Origin: CAWHNT01 sp963830775
Lineage (GTDB): Bacteria > Pseudomonadota > Alphaproteobacteria > Geminicoccales > Geminicoccaceae
Direction of reading: 5' to 3'
Assembly (NCBI GenBank): GCA_963830775.1
Contig: CAWHNT010000037.1
Span: forward strand, 186,001-250,000
DNA length: 64,000 bases
Made by a program: the position numbers and the translations under genes. Every line of letters starts with the position of its first letter. Within the stretch, counting starts at the first letter, position 1. The notes under the pieces are model-generated. The model was not told the origin of the DNA. It was given only the letters and a program-made list of their open reading frames with translations, and made no database searches. Of this stretch, positions 38,927-50,142 are shown piece by piece.

Positions 38927-40384
38927 TCAGTCCGGCAGAGCCTTGCGCAGGCCCGCTTCTGCAATTCGCGTGAGCACCGAGGTGAGCTGATCGATCAGGG
39001 CCCCATCCTCCCGCAGGTCGCGCCCGAACACCTCGTCGATCGCCAGCGCCGCCCGCACCACGGCTGCCGGCTCGTGCGCCGCGGCCTCACGCAGGCGTGG
39101 CGCCATCGGATCGTCGAGCGGCAGCTCGCGGCCGGCCTCGTCGCGGCCGCCGAGGAAGCGCAGCCAGGCGGCGAGTGCCGTGACGAGATGCGGCACCGGC
39201 AGGCCGCGACGCCGTGCCTCGCGCAAGGTCGGCAGCCAGCGCACCGGGATCTTCTGCGAGCCGTCCATGGCGATCTGCAGCGTGCGGTGCTGCACCGACC
39301 GGTTGGCGAACCGGCTCAAGAGGGCGTGGACATAGCCCTCGACGTCGTAACCTGGCGGCGGCGAGGCCAGCGGTGCGATCTCCTCCAGCATCAGGCGCCG
39401 GGCGAAGCGGGCCAGGGCCGGATCGGCCATGACGTCGGCGACGTAGGTCAGGCCCAGCAGCGCGCCGGTATAGGCGATGGCCGAGTGGGCACCGTTGAGC
39501 AGACGCAGCTTCAGCTCCTGGTAGGGCGCCACGTCGCGGGCCAGCTCCGCCCCTGCCGCCTCCCAGGCCGGCCGACCGGCGGCGAAGTCGTCCTCGATCA
39601 CCCACTGCGCGAAGCCCTCGGTGCTGATCGCCGCCTCGTCACGCAACGACAGGAGAGCCGCCGCGTGATCGAGCGAGGCCGGGGTGGCGGCGGGCACGAT
39701 CCGGTCGACCATGCTGCTCGGAAAGCGAACCCGGTCCTCGATCCAGCCGGCGAGACCGGGATCGACCTGCTCCGCAAACTGCCGGACCAGACCCTGCAAC
39801 GTGCGGCCGTTGCTCGCCATGTTGTCGCAGCAGAGCACGGTAAGGCCGCCGCCGTTCGCCGAACGCCTGGCCGCAAGCCCGCGCACGAGCCATCCCAGGG
39901 TCGAGCGGGGCGGGCTTCCGTCGGCGATATCGGCGCGGATGTCGGGATGGGCCAGATCGAGACCGCCGGTCGCCGGGTTGTGGCAGTAGCCCTTCTCGGT
40001 CACGGTGAGCGTGACGATCCGCGTCGTCGGTGCTGCGAGCCGGGCCAGGAGAGCCTCGGCCTGCGTCGGCGCGAACAGCGCCTCGTGCAGGGCGCCGACC
40101 ACGGTCGCCGTCTCGTGGATGCCGTCATTCTCGATCACGGCGTAGAGGCAGTCCTGCGGTTCCAGCGCATCGCGGACGGCAGGGCTGCGCAGGCTCGCAC
40201 CGCTGATCGCCCAGTCGCCCGGCTCGATTGCAAGCGCTCGTTGCGTGATCATTGCCTGGTGCGCGCGGTGAAAGGCGCCAAGGCCCAGATGGACGATCCC
40301 GACCCCGGCTTCGAGTGCCGCCGCGGGCGGCCTCGTCACGCCGGGTCGGACGCCGTGCAGGGTACGGCGCGAAAGGCGGTCCAT
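38927..40384 (-). CDS. uxuB: Fructuronate reductase / mannitol dehydrogenase family (UxuB)
   Basis: A 485-residue polyol-specific long-chain dehydrogenase. The N-terminal Rossmann motif is IVHLGLGAFHRAHQA, followed by TLTVTEKGYCHNPATGGLDL and the cofactor-binding TVLCCDNMASNGRTL. The catalytic signature is KLRLLNGAHSAIAYTG. Beside uxuA it should reduce D-fructuronate to D-mannonate. It is the first gene of the minus-strand operon and is divergent from dnaK. The ATG at 40384 follows GGAGCCCATGCCGC. Confidence 0.88.
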   Translation of the reverse strand: MDRLSRRTLHGVRPGVTRPPAAALEAGVGIVHLGLGAFHRAHQAMITQRALAIEPGDWAISGASLRSPAVRDALEPQDCLYAVIENDGIHETATVVGALHEALFAPTQAEALLARLAAPTTRIVTLTVTEKGYCHNPATGGLDLAHPDIRADIADGSPPRSTLGWLVRGLAARRSANGGGLTVLCCDNMASNGRTLQGLVRQFAEQVDPGLAGWIEDRVRFPSSMVDRIVPAATPASLDHAAALLSLRDEAAISTEGFAQWVIEDDFAAGRPAWEAAGAELARDVAPYQELKLRLLNGAHSAIAYTGALLGLTYVADVMADPALARFARRLMLEEIAPLASPPPGYDVEGYVHALLSRFANRSVQHRTLQIAMDGSQKIPVRWLPTLREARRRGLPVPHLVTALAAWLRFLGGRDEAGRELPLDDPMAPRLREAAAHEPAAVVRAALAIDEVFGRDLREDGALIDQLTSVLTRIAEAGLRKALPD

Positions 40385-40573
40385 GCGGCATGGGCTCCCT
40401 GTCGATCCTGAAGGCTTAAGTATCACGGTCGGCGAGGCGGCCAGCGCGACAAGAGTTTCCAGGTCTGCCGAATCCCGACCTCCGCGCACCATCAACTAGA
40501 GGTCGTCGAAGCAGAAGAGTGGCGACGCCGCCATCGCGGCGTCGTACGCGCGAAGGCGTGGCGTGGCGGGCTG

Positions 40574-40601
40574 TTGCGGGGGGTTGGGGCGGTTCCTATA
40601 T
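40574..40601 (+). promoter_or_regulatory. Candidate sigma-32-type promoter of dnaK
   Basis: TTGCGG and CTATAT are separated by 16 nt, about 105 bp before the dnaK start. Alphaproteobacterial RpoH promoters have a CTTG-type -35 and a C(C)TATAT-like -10, so this fits loosely. No CIRCE repeat (TTAGCACTC-N9-GAGTGCTAA) is present. The rest of 40385-40573 shows no further structure that I can name. Confidence 0.4.
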
Positions 40602-40705
40602 GCAGCCCACGCTGAGCGCCACCGCTGCCCCCAGCCGGCCTGCCCAGCCGGCAGCGCTCCCAAGGTCCCCACAGAGATTCTTCGCGTCCCACGCGAGAGG
40701 TTGGA

Positions 40706-42640
<1,935 letters not shown>

Positions 42641-42673
42641 GGCTTGCAACCGCTGGTGTTGTATTCCCATATG

Positions 42674-42699
42674 GCCGGGTGCCCGCAAGGGCGCCCGGC
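42674..42699 (+). terminator. Hairpin between dnaK and dnaJ
   Basis: An 11-bp stem GCCGGGTGCCC/GGGCGCCCGGC (one G-U pair) closes a GCAA tetraloop, followed by TCGTCCTTTCGG. It lies 34 bp after the dnaK stop and would lower dnaJ expression relative to dnaK, as in many dnaKJ operons. Confidence 0.65.
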
Positions 42700-42753
42700 T
42701 CGTCCTTTCGGCTGCCGGTCCTAGGCTCTCGGCTGGCTTAGCGGGTCCCCTGG

Positions 42754-43884
42754 ATGGCAAAGCGCGACTATTACGAGGTTCTGGGCGTCAACAAGGGTGC
42801 GGCGGAGCCCGACCTCAAGCGGGCCTATCGGCAGCTCGCGATGAAGTACCACCCGGACAAGAACCCGGGTGACGCCAGCGCCGAGGCGCGGTTCAAGGAA
42901 ATCAACGAGGCCTACGAGGTCCTGAAGGACCCGCAGAAGCGGGCCGCCTACGACCAGTTCGGGCACCGTGCGTTCGAGGGCGGGATGGCCGGGGCCGGGG
43001 CCGCCGGCTTCGACTTCGGCAGCTTCGCCGACGTCTTCGACGACCTGTTCAGCGACTTCATGGGCCCGCGCGGCCGCCGTGGCGGTGGCGCCCGTGGCGC
43101 CGACCTGCGCTACAATCTCTCGATCACGCTCGAGGAGGCCTTCCAGGGCAAGAAGGCACAGATCCGCGTGCCGACGACCGTGGTCTGCGAGTCCTGCTCG
43201 GGCTCGGGCAGCGAGGGCGGTGCCGAGCCCACCTCCTGCCCCAGCTGCCGCGGTGCGGGTCGCATCCGCAGCCAGCAGGGCTTCTTCACCGTCGAGCGCA
43301 CCTGCCCCACCTGCCAGGGCACCGGCCGGATCATCAAGAACCCCTGCCGCGGCTGCTCGGGCAGCGGTGTGGTCCATCGCGAGAAGACCCTGGCGGTCAC
43401 CATCCCGCAGGGTGTGGAGGACGGCACCCGCATCCGCCTCTCCGGCGAGGGCGAGGCCGGGATGCGCGGCGGCCAGCCGGGCGACCTCTACATCTTCGTC
43501 TCGGTGGCGCCCCACCGGATGTTCCGCCGCGACGGGCCGCACATCTTCTGCCGGGTGCCGATCCCGATGTCGTCGGCCGCCCTGGGCGGGACGGTGGAGG
43601 TGCCGACGATCGAGGGCAAGCGCCTGCGCGTCCAGGTGCCGAGCGGCACCCAGACCGGCAAGCAGATCCGCCTCAAGGGCAACGGCATGACCGAGCTGCA
43701 TGGCCACGCCCGCGGCGACATGCTGGTCGAGATCGTGGTCGAGACCCCGGTCAACCTGACCAAGCGGCAGCAGGAGCTCCTGCGGGAGTTCGACAAGGCA
43801 GGAGCCAACGTGAACGGCCAGCAGCCCGAATCGGAGGGCTTCTTCGCCAAGGTGAAGGAGCTCTGGGATGAGCTACGTGACTGA
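42754..43884 (+). CDS. dnaJ: Chaperone DnaJ
   Basis: The 376-residue type I DnaJ has a J domain with the HPD in MKYHPDKNPGDASAEARFKE and a Gly/Phe-rich stretch. Four zinc repeats follow: CESCSGSG, CPSCRGAG, CPTCQGTG and CRGCSGSG. The C-terminal substrate domain has LSGEGEAGMRGGQPGDLYIF. It stimulates the DnaK ATPase and delivers substrates. The frame is intact, and the end overlaps the next gene by 17 bp. Confidence 0.97.
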   Translation: MAKRDYYEVLGVNKGAAEPDLKRAYRQLAMKYHPDKNPGDASAEARFKEINEAYEVLKDPQKRAAYDQFGHRAFEGGMAGAGAAGFDFGSFADVFDDLFSDFMGPRGRRGGGARGADLRYNLSITLEEAFQGKKAQIRVPTTVVCESCSGSGSEGGAEPTSCPSCRGAGRIRSQQGFFTVERTCPTCQGTGRIIKNPCRGCSGSGVVHREKTLAVTIPQGVEDGTRIRLSGEGEAGMRGGQPGDLYIFVSVAPHRMFRRDGPHIFCRVPIPMSSAALGGTVEVPTIEGKRLRVQVPSGTQTGKQIRLKGNGMTELHGHARGDMLVEIVVETPVNLTKRQQELLREFDKAGANVNGQQPESEGFFAKVKELWDELRD

Positions 43885-44395
43885 GGCTGAGGCGGAGCCG
43901 GAGATGGCGGACGACCCGCTCCTCGAGCAGATGAAGGCGCTTCTGGAGACCGCCCGGCGCGAGGGTTACGAGCGCGGCTATGCCGATGCGGTGCGCCGCA
44001 TCCTGGAGGCGGCCTCGGCCACCCCGCAGGAGGGGACCGCGCCGGACTGGCGCGGGATGGCCGGCCCCTCGCCCTACGGGCCGCGCCGCCAGCGGGCGCG
44101 ACGCGGCTCGATCGAGGCCCGGATCGTGGAGATCCTGGGCAGCACGCCCGAAGGGGCCAGCACGGCCGAGATCGAGGCCACGAGTGCCGACGACGACGAG
44201 CCGCTGAAGACCCCCTCGATCCACGCCACCCTGCGCCGCCTCGAGAGTGCCGGCCGGGTCACCCGCGACGGCAAGCGCTGGCGGCTCACGGCAGCGGAGC
44301 AGCGGGACGAGCTGTCCGAGGACACAACCGGCGAGGACCCCGCTACGGAGCCTCAGGCCTTGGTCGCCCCCGAGACCAGCCCCGAGACCATGTAG
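43868..44395 (+). CDS. Winged-helix-like protein translationally coupled to dnaJ
   Basis: The protein has 175 residues. An acidic N-terminus and a helix LLEQMKALLETARREGYERG (coiled-coil-like, residues about 17-50) are followed by a Pro/Arg linker. A domain at about residues 77-140 (IEARIVEILGSTPEGASTAE, SIHATLRRLESAGRVTRDGK) then has the helix and wing pattern of MarR/TrmB-like winged helices. The tail is acidic. The start lies inside the dnaJ 3' end, so expression should follow dnaJ. I do not know a named family; a DNA-binding or chaperone-adaptor role is a guess. Confidence 0.6.
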   Translation: MSYVTEAEAEPEMADDPLLEQMKALLETARREGYERGYADAVRRILEAASATPQEGTAPDWRGMAGPSPYGPRRQRARRGSIEARIVEILGSTPEGASTAEIEATSADDDEPLKTPSIHATLRRLESAGRVTRDGKRWRLTAAEQRDELSEDTTGEDPATEPQALVAPETSPETM

Positions 44396-45253
44396 CTTGC
44401 CGCACGGCGTAGTAGAGTGCCGCTGGCGGCAGGGCGTAGATGATGGCGGTGGCCATCAGGATCGGCCAGGGGGCGTCGTCGGTTACGAGGAAGTAGCCCA
44501 TGGCGACCGGCAGGGTGTGCTGACTTCTCGCTGGAGAGCAGCAGGAAGGCGTAGAGATACTCGTTCCAGGCGAGCAGCAGCGCATAGGTGCCGATCGCGA
44601 TCAGGGCCGGGCGCAGCAGCGGGACATAGACCATCCAGAAGATCTGCGATCGGCGTCGCGCCGTCGACCTTGGCGGCCTCGTCGAGCTCGAACGGGATCG
44701 ACTCCGCGTACTGCCGCAGGACCCAGATCGCGTAGGGGATGGCGAAGGTCGCCATCGCGAAGACGAGGGCGATCCGCGTGTTGAGCAGCCCGTACTCGCC
44801 CATGACCCGGTAGAACGGGATGGCGAGGAAGGCCTGCCGGGATCAGGTAGGTGAAGAGCGCCGCGTTGGAGACCATGTGGCCGAAGCGGAGCTTGAGCCG
44901 GCTGATGGCGAAGCTCGCCAGGCTGGCGATCGGCGAGCACGAGCGCCATGGTGCCGAGCGCCACCAGCACGCTGTTGGCGAGCTGCTGCCAGAAGTTCTG
45001 CAGGAAGAAGTGATCCTGCGTCAGCACGATGCGGAAGTTCTCGAGCGTCGGGTGGTCCGGCCAGTACCGGCCGGCGAACGCGTCGCTCACCGGCGTGAAG
45101 CGCGAGCATGACCATGTGGTAGATCGGCAGCAGCGTCCAGACGAGGACCACGATGCCGATCAGGACCAGGCCCAGCTCGCCCAGGCCGTTCTGGACGCGG
45201 TAGCTCGCAGCGCCACGGAAGCCGCCGCGGTGGCTGATCGCGGCGGCGCTCAT
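44353..45253 (-). CDS. MalG/UgpE-type sugar ABC permease, several frameshifts
   Basis: The frames together give a second permease of the carbohydrate type. It begins MSAAAISHRGGFRG with a first helix LVLIGIVVLVWTLLPIYHMV. It continues with QQLANSVLVALGTMALVLA, the segment MGEYGLLNTRIALVFAMATF, the EAA loop SIPFELDEAAKVDGATPI, and an end SYMVSGLVSGATKA. About six single-base changes split it. The start overlaps the stop of the first permease (ATGA). The 3' end overlaps the convergent gene downstream of dnaJ by 43 bp. Confidence 0.8.
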
Positions 45254-46144
45254 GCCTCGGCTCCCCGGCCGAGGCGGCGGACCAGCAGCATGACCAGCGG
45301 GACCAGCACCGGCACGGCCACCATCACGCAGGCGACGCCGACGCCGATCTCGTGGAGATTGAAGGCGTAGCGGATGCCGAGCGTCGCCAGCACATGGGTC
45401 AGCTCGGCCGGGCCCGCCGCCGGTGAGCAGGTAGACGCTGTTGAAGTCGCCGAGCGACCAGATGGTCGAGAGCAGCGTGCTCGTGATGTAGAGGTTCTTG
45501 AGGTTGGGCCAGGTGACGTTGGTGAACATCTGCAAAGGCGAGGCGCCGTCGATGCTGCGCCGCCTCGTAGAGGTCGGTCGGGATGGACATGCCGGCCGGC
45601 GAGCAGGATCAGGGTCCAGAACGGCAGGTACTTCCAGATGTGGACCGTGATCACGGAGCCGAAGGCGAGCTGCGGGTCGACCAGCCACCAGGGCCCCTCG
45701 ATCCCGAACAGGTCCCAGAGGAGGCCGTTGAGCATCCCCCACTCGGAGTTGAGCATCCAGCGGAACGAGAAGATCGTCGGGATCGACGGCACCGCCCAGG
45801 GCAGGATGAAGATCACGCTGAGCCAGCGCATCCAGGGCCGCGTGCGTGGCGAAGAAGCCGGACAGCAGCAGGGCCAGGAAGAGCTTGAGGTTGATGCCGA
45901 TGCCCAGGAACACGACGGTGTTGAAGGCGGTGCGGGTGAAGATCGGGTCGCGAGAACAGCGTGCTCGTAGTCTGCGGACGTCGGCGCCGAGCCAGAGGCC
46001 GTAGAGCACCGGCCAGACGACGAAGACGAGGAAGAACACGACATAGGGGAGGACCAGCGCTATCCCCCAGCCGGTTTCGAGCGACATCCAGCTCCGCCGC
46101 GGCTCGTCCCGGCCTGCCGGCAATGCGACGGTGGTCGTGGCCAT
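45250..46144 (-). CDS. MalF/UgpA-type sugar ABC permease, several frameshifts
   Basis: The start MATTTVALPAGRDEPRRSWM is followed by LVLPYVVFFLVFVVWPVLYG. After frame changes come FNTVVFLGIGINLKLFLALL, SVIFILPWAVPSIPTIFSF, an EAA-loop segment around YEAASIDGASPLQMFTNVTW, and the end LLVRRLGRGAEA. These are the normal features of the first permease of a glycerol-phosphate or disaccharide importer. At least four single-base shifts occur. The ATG at 46144 follows GGGAGGAGAGACGAGCC. Confidence 0.8.
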
Positions 46145-46214
46145 GGCTCGTCTCTCCTCCCGATTCGACAGCCGTCGAGGCGGGGCCGAACCCGGCCGGC
46201 CCCCGCCGCGATGC

Positions 46215-47563
46215 CTAGCCGGCGACCTGCTTGATCCGCGCCGATCAGCTCGTCCACCGCCTTGTCCGCGGGCCAGCTCTCCAGCACCACCCGGGTCACC
46301 GCCTTGCCCCAGGCGTTCTCGGCGTTCACCTGGATGATCCTGTGATTGAGACACTGCGGCCAGGGCGTCTGCGGCCGCTGCGTGTACTGCCGGACCTCGA
46401 CCACCTTGTGGGGATCGCTCTGGTCCTTCCAGTAGGGCGTGTCGACCAGGCGCTTGTCGACCGGGAACCAGCGCGCCAGCGAGCCCTCGAGGTACGGACC
46501 GAGGTTCTCGGGCCGCAGGAAGAAGCGCATGAACTCCTTGGCGGCCGCCTTGTTCTTGCGCCTGCTTGAAGATCACCGCCGTCTTGATCGAGGCGACGTA
46601 CTCGATCGGCCGCCCGTCCGGCTTGTCCGGCCACTCGAAGGTGACCATGTTCTTGTTGTAGTTGTCGGGATTGGTGTTCTTCTGCGAGGCCGGGATCGAC
46701 AGCGACGGGTTCGGCACCATCACCGTGATCTTGTTGAGGAAGTTGACGTTGTTGTCGCTGTCCTGCCAGTTGACGGCGCCGGGCGGGACGCAGCGGTCCT
46801 TGAAGCGCTTGGTGTAGCTCTCAAGAGCCTTGATCATGCCCTCGCGCATCTTCGGGTCGTCGACCAGCAGCTTGCCCTGCTCGTCGACGATCTTCACGTC
46901 GTAGGCGTTGAGGAACATCATGTAGGCGAAGATCGTATCGGACGCCGAGAGCTCGACATCGGCTGGCCGACGCCGAACTTCTGCCGGTCGCCGGTGGCCT
47001 TGCGCACCGCCGGCTGGGCCGTCTTGCACCACCAGTCCCACTACTCGTTCCAGGTCTTCGGGCACGTCGGCGAGGTCGAGGCCGGCCTGCTCGACCATGT
47101 CCTTCCAGACATGGATGTGCTCGATCTGCTGCGCCACCGGCATGGCGTAGATCGAGCGCTGGCCGGTCTTGCCGTTCAGCAGCTGCACCGCCTGCATCGC
47201 GCTGGGCAGCAGGTTGGGCTTGATCTCGCCGACCACGTCGCAGACGTCCGCGAGCACGTCCTCATAGGCCCAGCGCGAGGTGTGCTGCAGGTCGAACAGG
47301 AAGCCGTAGGAGAGGTCGGGCGGCTCGCCCGCGGTCAGGGCAGCCGAGAACCTTCCGTGGCACGTCCTCGTTGGTGTAGAGCGAGTAGTCGACGTCGATG
47401 CCCTTTTTCCTTCTCGAACTGCGGCTACTATCTTATCCAACTGCTGATCTTCTTCGGGATAGTAGCTCTTGTTCCACCAGATCGTGAGATCGGCGGCGAG
47501 GGCTTGCGTCGATACGCCCACCAGCAGGGCGGCCGCGACTACACCGCCCATGATCGATCGCAT
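46215..47563 (-). CDS. Extracellular solute-binding protein family 1 (sugar ABC transporter), several frameshifts
   Basis: A signal peptide MRSIMGGVVAAALLVGVSTQ (cut near ALAAD) is followed by LTIWWNKSYYPEEDQQLDKI. Further parts are SRWAYEDVLADVCDVVGEI, GQRSIYAMPVAQQIEHIHVW, DTIFAYMMFLNAYDVKIVDE and KIAVMVPNPS-like sequence. About six single-base shifts break it (near 47410, 47345, 47050, 46970, 46560 and 46240). The corrected stop is the TAG at 46215-46217. Corrected length is about 449 residues. It is the first gene of the minus-strand importer operon and is divergent from the ATPase gene. Confidence 0.82.
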
Positions 47564-47823
47564 GAGATGCTCTCCCTGACCCAGGAATGAACCCGGTTGC
47601 TCTGCCGGCAACGGTCGCAGGGTATTGGCAGAAGCGCGCCATGTCAAAGACGGAGGGCAGCTGCGTGCGTTCGGCATGGCACCTCCGGCCGGTTGCCGAA
47701 CCGGCGGGGCCTTGTCATAGTCCGGGCCACGCTCGGGCCTGCGTTCGCAGAGGTTCCGGGCTCGCGCCGGCCCCGCGCGCAGCGCCCGGCGCGCCAAGCG
47801 ACTGCGCCAAAGGGACGGCAGGG

Positions 47824-48900
47824 ATGGCATCGGTCGACGTCAACAAGGTCGAGAAGTATTTCGGCTCGGTTCAGGTGCTGCACGGAGTATCGATCGATAT
47901 TCCTGACGGTCAGTTCGTAGTCCTGGTCGGCCCCTCGGGCTGCGGCAAGTCAACGTTGCTGCGGATGATCGCGGGCCTCGAGGAGATCAGCCGGGGCGAG
48001 ATCTCGATCGGCGGCCGGGTGGTCAACAACGTGCCGCCCAAGGACCGGGACATCGCGATGGTGTTCCAGAACTACGCCCTCTACCCGCACATGACGGTCA
48101 AGGAGAACATGGCCTTCTCCTTGAAGCTCGCGCGCGCACCCAAGAACGTCATCGACGAACGCGTCGGCCGGGCCGCCCAGATCCTGGGCCTGACCCAGTT
48201 CCTCGACCGCTACCCGCGCCAGCTTTCGGGCGGCCAGCGCCAGCGCGTCGCCATGGGCCGGGCCATCGTCCGCAACCCCCAGGTGTTCCTGTTCGACGAG
48301 CCGCTCTCCAACCTCGACGCCAAGCTGCGCGTGCAGATGCGCACCGAGATCAAGGAGCTGCACCAGCGGCTGAAGACCACCTCGGTCTACGTCACCCATG
48401 ACCAGATCGAGGCCATGACGATGGCCGACCGGATCGTGGTCATGCAGCTGGGTCATGTCGAGCAGATGGGCGCCCCGCTCGAGCTCTACGACCGCCCGGC
48501 CAACCTGTTCGTCGCCGGCTTCATCGGCTCGCCGGCCATGAACTTCCTCGATGCCACCGTGAAGCGCACGAACGGCACGGCCGTGGCCGTCGCCCATGAC
48601 GGCACCCAGCTGCCGCTGCCGAACAGTGCCGCCGGCAAGGACGGCCAGCCGATCGTCTACGGCGTGCGCCCGGAGCACCTCCGGCTGGTCGGCACCAGCG
48701 AGGGCCTCGACGGCGAGGTGGTCGTGGTCGAGCCGACCGGTGCCGAGACCCTGGTGGTGACCCGCGTCGCCGGCCAGGACCTGCACGCGATCTTCCGCGA
48801 GCGCCACCAGCTCAACCCCGGCGCCCGGATCACGCTGGCACCCGACCTCGGCGCGGTGCATGTGTTCGACAAGGCTACCGGCCAGCGGATGTCGGCGTAG
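47824..48900 (+). CDS. ugpC: UgpC/MalK-type sugar ABC transporter ATPase
   Basis: The 358-residue ATPase is intact. It has Walker A GPSGCGKSTLLRM, Q-loop MVFQNYALYPHM, signature LSGGQRQR, Walker B VFLFDEPLSNLDAKL and H-loop VYVTHDQIEAM. The C-terminal TOBE domain carries YGVRPEHLRL. It powers the permease pair encoded divergently, whose binding protein starts 260 bp away, so the shared upstream region probably holds both promoters. The 47564-47823 gap shows nothing else I can name. Sugar or glycerol-phosphate specificity is not decided. Confidence 0.92.
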   Translation: MASVDVNKVEKYFGSVQVLHGVSIDIPDGQFVVLVGPSGCGKSTLLRMIAGLEEISRGEISIGGRVVNNVPPKDRDIAMVFQNYALYPHMTVKENMAFSLKLARAPKNVIDERVGRAAQILGLTQFLDRYPRQLSGGQRQRVAMGRAIVRNPQVFLFDEPLSNLDAKLRVQMRTEIKELHQRLKTTSVYVTHDQIEAMTMADRIVVMQLGHVEQMGAPLELYDRPANLFVAGFIGSPAMNFLDATVKRTNGTAVAVAHDGTQLPLPNSAAGKDGQPIVYGVRPEHLRLVGTSEGLDGEVVVVEPTGAETLVVTRVAGQDLHAIFRERHQLNPGARITLAPDLGAVHVFDKATGQRMSA

Positions 48901-48977
48901 ACGAGGACCAGGAGCCAAGCCACTCGTCACGGCCGCCACTATGGCCGGCGCCGTCCGATTAGCTCGTTGGTCTATCT

Positions 48978-49009
48978 ACGGGCGGGGAAGCCTGTCTTCT
49001 CCCGCCCGT
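48978..49009 (+). terminator. Rho-independent-like terminator after the ugpC-type gene
   Basis: ACGGGCGGG pairs with CCCGCCCGT, extended by an inner GAAG/CTTC with one bulged T, and is followed by TCTGTT. It lies 78 bp after the stop. A further 9-bp inverted repeat (ATGGCCGGC/GCCGGCCAT) is at 49020-49042. Nothing else is seen up to the IS element at 49171. Confidence 0.65.
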
Positions 49010-49170
49010 TCTGTTCATCATGGCCGGCCTTGAGCCGGCCATCCAGACTTGCTTGTCCCATGGCTCGAAAGAGCCGGCTGCGAAGATAGGTCCCGGACAG
49101 CAGACGCTATCCCGGGGCGCCGCGGTTCGTCATACAGCCTCATGTAGCGATCTCGACCCAGAGATTGCAC

Positions 49171-50048
49171 TAAGACGGCGTTTTCAGAACCCGCTGACCC
49201 GGTTGGCAACGAGGAAGATGCAGGCGGCCTGGAGCAGGGCCAGGCCGATGCGGCCCTGCCTGTCGTGACGCCGGTCCAGACGCTTGTTGGCGAGCAGCCA
49301 GGCGCAGCCATGCTCGACCACACAGCGGACCGCGCCCAGCCCCGAGCCGTGCGGCGCGCCTACCTCGCGGATGTGCGGCTGGATGCCGTCCTGCAGGCAG
49401 AGCCCACGGTTCTCGGCGCTGTGGTAAGCGGCGTCGGCATACAGCTTGCCGATCGAGGCGCAGACGATCTGCGCTAGGCGCAGGAGATGCGGGAAGAGCC
49501 GCGTGTCGTGGACGTTGGCGGCCGAAGGGACCGCGGCCAAGGGGATGCCGTCGGTCGAGACCACAACGTGGTACTTGGTCCCAGGCTTGCTCCGGTCCGT
49601 CGGATTGGGTCCGGTCAGCTCGCCCCCATGCTTGGCCCGTACCGAGCAGCTGTCGACGACCACGTCCCAGGACGTGGCCTCGGGCCCTGCGCGCACCATC
49701 TGGATCAGAGCGGCATGGACCTGGCGCAACAGGGCTGTAGCGCTCCAGGCGTCCAGGCGACGGCGCTGGGTGGAGCCGCAAGCACGCTTGGGAGTGGCCT
49801 GCAACTCGCGCCACTGCACACTTTCACGAACAAAGAACCGGAGCGCCTCGACCACCTTGATGGTCGGCATGGGCGGCCGTCCGATCCCAGGCGAGTGGTC
49901 TTCAAGCCCATCGATGATCCTCGCCACCAGCTCCACCGCCCTCGGCCACATGCTCGCCTCCCGGTGCCAAAGGCATCGGAACGGACCAGGGACCTATCGG
50001 ATGCCGGCAAACTGACACTCGGGTCAGGGTTCTGGAAACGGTGTCTAA
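49171..50048 (-). mobile_element. IS5-family insertion sequence (first copy)
   Basis: The element of about 0.88 kb is bounded by imperfect inverted repeats of about 28 bp. The left end carries TTTTCAGAACCCGCTGACCC. The right end, read in reverse, carries TTTCCAGAACCCTGACCC. TAA lies at both outer edges, consistent with the short target duplication of this group. It contains a single transposase gene on the minus strand and looks complete. Confidence 0.75.
49184..49951 (-). CDS. IS5-family transposase
   Basis: The 255-residue DDE transposase has an N-terminal DUF4096-like part (IGRPPMPTIKVVEALRFFV). The first Asp is in VVVDSCSVRAKHGGELTGPN, the second in GKLYADAAYHSAENRGLC, and the C-terminal region is VVEHGCAWLLANKRLDRRHD. 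The domain order matches the IS427-type subgroup of IS5, which often has two overlapping frames; here one frame covers all. ATG 49951 is used. No frameshift was noticed. Confidence 0.85.
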   Translation of the reverse strand: MWPRAVELVARIIDGLEDHSPGIGRPPMPTIKVVEALRFFVRESVQWRELQATPKRACGSTQRRRLDAWSATALLRQVHAALIQMVRAGPEATSWDVVVDSCSVRAKHGGELTGPNPTDRSKPGTKYHVVVSTDGIPLAAVPSAANVHDTRLFPHLLRLAQIVCASIGKLYADAAYHSAENRGLCLQDGIQPHIREVGAPHGSGLGAVRCVVEHGCAWLLANKRLDRRHDRQGRIGLALLQAACIFLVANRVSGF

Positions 50049-50142
50049 GCCGGCTTTCCGCGCTCGATCAAAGCCAACCTCTAATCGCGCTTCCGGCGTT
50101 TCAGGCTGGTCTTCCGCCCGATTGCGGCCTCAATGTAAAAAT

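Noticed and set aside
38129..40411. 760-codon open frame on the plus strand opposite dctP and uxuB
   Set aside because: Both opposite genes are recognised along their whole length; the plus frame is rich in Arg, Gly, Asp and Gln and has no domain.
49020..49042. Second terminator after the ugpC-type gene (ATGGCCGGC/GCCGGCCAT)
   Set aside because: No U tract, and a better hairpin lies just upstream; kept only as an inverted repeat.
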